DNA from: a virus
IMG/VR virus record: IMGVR_UViG_3300020579_000006
Coordinates: 30,865 to 94,864 of that record
DNA: 64,000 bases
Reading direction: 5' to 3' (one strand)
Part shown: positions 60,541 to 64,000 of the stretch, one piece after another
Layout: each line of letters starts with the position of its first letter
Numbering within the stretch: position 1 is the first letter of the stretch
Notes under the pieces: generated by a model
Databases searched by the model: none
The model's input: only the letters and a program-made list of their open reading frames with translations
Told to the model about the DNA's origin: nothing
Position numbers and translations under genes: made by a program

Positions 60541-61640
60541 TCCGCTTCTAAAAACCGCTCAGAATCGGTTTCTGACGGGTTTTCTTCGATTCCGAAGGTC
60601 TCCATAGCATCTTTCAATAATTCTTCGTCTACAAGGCTAGAAACCGCACTGGCGGCCATCCTAGAAGACTCCTCTGCCTGTACTTGTGCCTTCAAACGCT
60701 CTATTTCGGTATTCTGACGGTCAAGTTCGAGTTTTTGCTTCCGAGAAACCAGAATAATCTGGCCGGCCTTCTCTACGAAGTTTTTAGCCCCCCATTCGGC
60801 TGAAAGTTCATTTTCCGAACAAAACTTTCTGAAAGCTGAAATTACCTCATCTCGGCTAAATTCAGACAAAAGTTGGGCTAAACCTGTTAAATCACGACGG
60901 CCAAATGTAATAATTCCACCTGATTCATAGCTTAAATCCACCGCTAAGTCGTTGATTCCATTACCTTTAAGAGATTCAGATGGCACCATCGCCACCCCTT
61001 GGTACTGCTTCAAAAAACTCGTAATGGGCTTTTTGTACCCCTGATTCTGGTTAATTTCAGCCCAAATCTCAAAATTCGCTAAAACCGTTTCTTCTGAATT
61101 CAGCCGAATTAATTCTCGCAGTTCTTTTCTGAAAAGTTTTCTGTCTTCTACTGGCCGTCCGGTTATTTCTTCCCAAAGTTCGGAAATTTTTGTTTCCGGG
61201 TACTGTGCTTTCTGTAGTGTCTTGTATTGTACTGTATTGTTTGTTTGTATGGGGTTAGGGCCTACCGAGGGCCTACCGAGGGCCTCCCCCTGTTTGCCGG
61301 TCTTAAACCATTCATTAGAATACTCCGTAAGTTTAGGAATACAAACGACTTGTTGCTTCCAGGCCGTTGCGTCTATAATACCAGCTTTTGCTAAGATTTT
61401 CAAAGTCTTGATGACTTCTTCCTCAGAAATTCCCAATTCTTTTGAAAAAAACTGAGTATTTCCGGGTCCGTTGCCTATTTTTAGTGAAGGAACTGCCGAA
61501 TTTTTATTCTGCCATTCACCTGAAAAAATCTCATAAAGTTTGAAAACTCTGGCGTACCCGGCGTCCGTTCCTAACTGGTCACACACCCACTGTATTTTTT
61601 TATTCCTACGAGCATCTGCTTCGTGTCGGAACCATTTCAC
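60528..61640 (-). CDS. replication initiation protein, DnaD-like
   Basis: The 370-residue product opens MKWFRHEADARRNKKIQWVC, the typical N-terminus of phage DnaD/Lin1244-type replication proteins, and contains winged-helix-like segments (GISEEEVIKTLKILAKAGII). A coiled coil (RKQKLELDRQNTEIERLKAQ) and acidic tail follow. It should bind the origin and load the helicase. Short direct repeats inside the gene (61208-61287) could be the origin. It is followed directly by primase-helicase. Confidence 0.75.
   Translation of the reverse strand: MKWFRHEADARRNKKIQWVCDQLGTDAGYARVFKLYEIFSGEWQNKNSAVPSLKIGNGPGNTQFFSKELGISEEEVIKTLKILAKAGIIDATAWKQQVVCIPKLTEYSNEWFKTGKQGEALGRPSVGPNPIQTNNTVQYKTLQKAQYPETKISELWEEITGRPVEDRKLFRKELRELIRLNSEETVLANFEIWAEINQNQGYKKPITSFLKQYQGVAMVPSESLKGNGINDLAVDLSYESGGIITFGRRDLTGLAQLLSEFSRDEVISAFRKFCSENELSAEWGAKNFVEKAGQIILVSRKQKLELDRQNTEIERLKAQVQAEESSRMAASAVSSLVDEELLKDAMETFGIEENPSETDSERFLEAESGN
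61208..61287. repeat. direct repeats inside the initiator gene, candidate origin
   Basis: GGGCCTACCGA occurs twice in tandem plus a third partial GGGCCT (61258-61285), next to an AT-rich stretch with TGTATTGTACTGTATTG (61224-61240). Repeats beside an AT-rich stretch within an initiator gene recall the lambda origin inside gene O. Function is inferred. Confidence 0.45.
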
Positions 61641-61978
61641 TAAGATACTCCTAAACCGTTATATTCGTCTGTTTTTATAGGACAGTATGCCCCATCCCAC
61701 AAAGGACGTGGATAAATTAAAGCGTGAAATTCATCGCTTTCACCACCATATCCAGGTCCTGGATGGACGGTGAAAACCGGCATCAGTTTTGACAACACGG
61801 TCAACACTTTCGCCTGATTATCTTTTACATAATCATTTTTGGCTTTAACTTCTACTGCTTTAATGGAATCTCCTTTGACTAATAGAAAGTCCGGCCAGCC
61901 ACTATTTAATATAGTCCACCCCTTCTTTTTATAGTGCGTATACATTTGATTTTCAAATTTACTGTTTTTGTTAGGCAT
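61640..61978 (-). CDS. VRR-NUC domain nuclease
   Basis: The 112-residue product has GWPDFLLVKGDSIKAVEVKA and KNDYVKDNQAKVLTVL, the PD-(D/E)XK core of VRR-NUC proteins, which act as small resolvase or structure-specific nucleases. It starts at ATG three bases after the motif copy 61981-61999. It lies between an exonuclease-like gene and the initiator. Confidence 0.82.
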   Translation of the reverse strand: MPNKNSKFENQMYTHYKKKGWTILNSGWPDFLLVKGDSIKAVEVKAKNDYVKDNQAKVLTVLSKLMPVFTVHPGPGYGGESDEFHALIYPRPLWDGAYCPIKTDEYNGLGVS

Positions 61979-61980
61979 TA

Positions 61981-61999
61981 TTGTTCATTTTCCGGACAA
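61981..61999. repeat. dispersed TCCGG motif upstream of the VRR-NUC gene
   Basis: On the - strand it reads TTGTCCGGAAAATGAACAA, nearly filling the gap between two genes. Confidence 0.75.
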
Positions 62000-62002
62000 A
62001 AT

Positions 62003-62803
62003 TTACTCGTCAAGCCACGTCTTCGAAGTATCTAACTCTTTACTTTCTTTTTTTATTTCAGACAGTCGTGTGTATAGTTTTAAAGCTCCAAGAAACCCGT
62101 TCCAATCCGGTTTTAGCGACTTTCGGTTTTTGATTTGTGAGTAAAAATGCCCATCAGTCTTGCCCAATCGGATTACTAAACGCTGGTCTATTTCAGGAGC
62201 ACCTTTATGTTCTTCTTCCCAAGCAAAATTGTAAGCTGCCGTTTGTAGCCATGCCTCATCATAAATGTTATTTCCGCTCTTAAAATCGACTAGAGTTGGA
62301 GTATTATCTACGGAGGCTATTCCGTCCATTCGTCCAGAGAACTTATATTTTACACTATATATCGGTTGCTCGTTAAATAAAAATTCTACTTTGTGTTGTT
62401 CAACCCACTTCAAAGCGGCTTCTACTGCTTGTCTATGATGTTCAGATTCTCCGGGAAGTTGCGGATTTTTACCGGAAAAGTATAACTCTAACCATTTGTG
62501 AGTATCTGTTCCTATGTTAGCGGCTTCTTTTTTCTTGTAATAAGACTGTTTTTTAGCGGTCGCTAAGATTTGTTCGAGTTCAGTTTCCGAATATGGGCGG
62601 TCAGGTTTAACGGTGTCTCGAATGTAGTTTACTACATTGTTAGTAGCCCACCCGATAAGAGGACCCGACTTGTCCACAATCCCAGTCACGCCCGTTACAC
62701 TGACCGGCTTAAAAGTCTTACCGCCGACGGTCACGGTGTATTTGTGTTTATTAGGCTCAAATTGGAGTTTTACTTTTCCATTATATAGTTCGAATGTTTC
62801 CAT
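62003..62803 (-). CDS. PD-(D/E)XK exonuclease (RecB/Cas4-like)
   Basis: I start at ATG 62803 in a TGATG overlap with ssb. The 266-residue product has IGTDTHKWLELYF, FSGRMDGIASVDN, TLVDFKSGNN and WLQTAAYNFAWE, the motif order of RecB-like nucleases (His, Asp, D-x-K, Gln/Tyr). Between SSB and the VRR-NUC gene it may serve recombination or degrade DNA. No four-Cys iron-sulphur motif typical of Cas4 is visible. Confidence 0.8.
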   Translation of the reverse strand: METFELYNGKVKLQFEPNKHKYTVTVGGKTFKPVSVTGVTGIVDKSGPLIGWATNNVVNYIRDTVKPDRPYSETELEQILATAKKQSYYKKKEAANIGTDTHKWLELYFSGKNPQLPGESEHHRQAVEAALKWVEQHKVEFLFNEQPIYSVKYKFSGRMDGIASVDNTPTLVDFKSGNNIYDEAWLQTAAYNFAWEEEHKGAPEIDQRLVIRLGKTDGHFYSQIKNRKSLKPDWNGFLGALKLYTRLSEIKKESKELDTSKTWLDE

Positions 62804-63180
62804 CAAAAACCTATATTTTCGTCTTCATCCGGTTTTTCTGTCCGGTTTCCGGACTTTTCAACCACTTCGTAAACTTCCGGAAACCCGATACTTGAAGCCA
62901 CCACTTCTACGACTGTCTTTTCATTACCTTCTCGGTCTTTAAACTTACGAGTTTGTAGACGGCCAGTTACAGTCGTCATTACACCTTTTTTTAGATTTTC
63001 AGACGCTTGTTCCGCGAGTTTTCCCCAAGCTACTATATTAATCCAGTGGGTAGACTTAGTTTCTCCAAACCCGTTAACTACCGCTAACCCGAAATTAACA
63101 ACTGGCCGACTCGATTGAGTATACTTTAAATCGATATCTTGGCCTACGCGGCCCTGTAAGACCGTCAAATTTACTGACAT
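62803..63180 (-). CDS. ssb: single-stranded DNA-binding protein
   Basis: I chose ATG 63180 because AAGGAG lies upstream. The 125-residue product has an OB fold with SVNLTVLQGRVGQDIDLKY, STHWINIVAWGKLAEQASEN and LKKGVMTTVTGRLQTRKFKD, and an acidic tail DEDENIGF like the DDDIPF protein-binding tip of SSB. The motif copy at 62839-62857 lies inside. It starts within the end of the GIY-YIG gene. Confidence 0.92.
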   Translation of the reverse strand: MSVNLTVLQGRVGQDIDLKYTQSSRPVVNFGLAVVNGFGETKSTHWINIVAWGKLAEQASENLKKGVMTTVTGRLQTRKFKDREGNEKTVVEVVASSIGFPEVYEVVEKSGNRTEKPDEDENIGF

Positions 63181-63938
63181 AGAGCTATTCTCCTTTTTTC
63201 TTGATTTTCTCCGAAACCACGAGGTAACATTTTCACCCCGCTTTTTAATAGTCTGCCGGTTATACATGGTTGAGAAGCACCCAGTAGTTTACCTATTCTC
63301 GTAATTCCTATTCCTTGCATATATAGTTTTACGATTTCTTCAGATGAAATGTCATCTCGTGTCGAACCCAATCCTATTTTTCTTTTATGTTCTTCAGTAA
63401 GTTTTCTACCAAGCATGGCCTGTCGTTGTTTTTCATTCATTTCGGGAGTTCTTGTTCTTCCCTGTACAAATATCCAGTGTTTATTTCCGGAACGATTTTC
63501 TGCGCCTCTTCTTACAGATTCTGGAGAACGTTTTTTACCTATGTTAGCGGCCCTCAATTTTAGTTTAGTTTCTTCTGAGCATACTTTCCCAGTATTAGAT
63601 ACACTTATTTTTCTGCGAGTTTCTTCTGTTGGAATTACTCCTCTTCCTCCCATTGTACTATTATAACCAACTTCTCTTTTGTAGCAGCCGGTTATCCCTA
63701 TATACCAACTCTCTAACCAATTCGCCTGCTGTTCATTTTCCGTACAATCTAGTTCTTTGACGGTGAAGTTCTCGGGGCCGTGTTTTCGAATAGCCGACAT
63801 GAAATATCTATTAACACCAACGCCTATATTAGCTCTTGAAGTGTGTTCGTGCCATCTCTGATTTAATGAACGGGAAGTTTTACCTATGTATATTTTACCG
63901 TTAATATTGTTTGTAACTTTGTATATTTGAAATATCAA
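63171..63938 (-). CDS. GIY-YIG homing endonuclease
   Basis: The 255-residue product starts at TTG in a TTGA overlap; the next codon ATA aligns with the ATG of its relatives. FQIYKVTNNINGKIYIGKTS, RWHEHTS, KHGPENFTVKELDCTENEQQ and GYNSTMGGRGVIP form the nuclease. NUMOD repeats (SEETKLKLR, TEEHKRKIG) and a helix-turn-helix tail (ITRIGKLLGASQPCITGRLL) bind DNA. It lies just upstream of ssb. Confidence 0.88.
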   Translation of the reverse strand: MIFQIYKVTNNINGKIYIGKTSRSLNQRWHEHTSRANIGVGVNRYFMSAIRKHGPENFTVKELDCTENEQQANWLESWYIGITGCYKREVGYNSTMGGRGVIPTEETRRKISVSNTGKVCSEETKLKLRAANIGKKRSPESVRRGAENRSGNKHWIFVQGRTRTPEMNEKQRQAMLGRKLTEEHKRKIGLGSTRDDISSEEIVKLYMQGIGITRIGKLLGASQPCITGRLLKSGVKMLPRGFGENQEKRRIALCQ

Positions 63939-64000
63939 CTAACAGCCTTTCTTTTTTCTTCGTATCGTTTTCTTAGTTTTTCTATATTAAAAATCCCCAC
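63935..64000 (-). CDS. C-terminal fragment of a gene cut by the window edge
   Basis: Twenty-one codons read openly from the right edge and end in TGA, which overlaps the next gene's TTG. The visible peptide is very basic (EKLRKRYEEKRKAVS), probably a helix. Function cannot be judged. Confidence 0.5.
   Translation of the reverse strand: MGIFNIEKLRKRYEEKRKAVS

Noticed and set aside
62003-62803. Cas4 protein
   Set aside because: RecB-like motifs are present, but the Cys cluster of Cas4 is not, and no cas genes are nearby.
63933-63938. AUA start for the right-hand GIY-YIG gene (TGATA overlap)
   Set aside because: ATA aligns with the ATG of relatives, but TTG directly upstream overlaps the stop as TTGA, as at 46143, so an ordinary TTG start explains it.
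1-64000. Prophage, CRISPR array or insertion sequence
   Set aside because: No integrase, attachment repeat, regularly spaced repeat array, transposase or terminal inverted repeats were found.

Overview
The window looks like part of the genome of a lytic, tailed double-stranded DNA phage with a podovirus-like virion. The evidence is a large terminase, a portal, a scaffold-like protein, a major capsid protein of the N4-gp56-like type, connector and nozzle-like proteins and large internal virion proteins on the + strand, with a replication, nucleotide-metabolism and lysis block on the - strand. The two blocks converge and overlap by 19 bases near 42.28 kb. I see no integrase, excisionase, attachment site, CRISPR array or insertion sequence, and no DNA polymerase inside the window. 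The host cannot be fixed from sequence alone. Layout of the + strand: tRNA-Gly and tRNA-Asp at 0.13-0.29 kb; small unknown genes to 1.7 kb; a 10-kb block of Ser/Thr/Gly-rich fibre-like proteins, four of which begin with Sec-type signal peptides (2.3-12.3 kb); two more tRNAs (13.5-13.7 kb); terminase, portal, scaffold and capsid (13.7-22.9 kb); small and accessory genes including a histidine phosphatase (23-27 kb); connectors, fibre, nozzle-like protein and internal virion proteins (28-42.3 kb). Layout of the - strand, read from 64 kb down: GIY-YIG, SSB, PD-(D/E)XK nuclease, VRR-NUC nuclease, replication initiator, primase-helicase, a sigma-like protein, ClpP-like protease, SleB-type hydrolase, many small genes, a phosphoesterase, ThyX, a class II-like ribonucleotide reductase, RecA, a dNTP diphosphohydrolase-like protein, a deoxynucleotidase and a deoxyribosyltransferase-like protein. 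Homing-type endonucleases are very dense: five GIY-YIG, one LAGLIDADG, five endonuclease VII-like and one HNH gene, mostly beside essential genes. The LAGLIDADG gene sits in a 663-base group I intron within the capsid gene, and the intron core overlaps the endonuclease reading frame. Three features stand out. First, several genes can only be read from the expected N-terminus if translation starts at AUC, AUU, AUA or ACG; two of these lie in TAATC stop/start overlaps where TAATG would be normal, and one is a FmdB-type zinc ribbon whose MPIYEY start reads ATT CCA ATT TAC behind a perfect AGGAGG. Second, a roughly 15-base motif, GTCCGGAAAnnGAAC or its palindromic form, recurs about 25 times in both orientations, between genes and inside them in different reading frames. 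Third, the capsid gene carries a 42-base frame-preserving insertion with two in-frame stops and a hairpin, a candidate bypass element or an assembly or mutational artefact. Function calls rest on motifs read by eye, and no database search was run.
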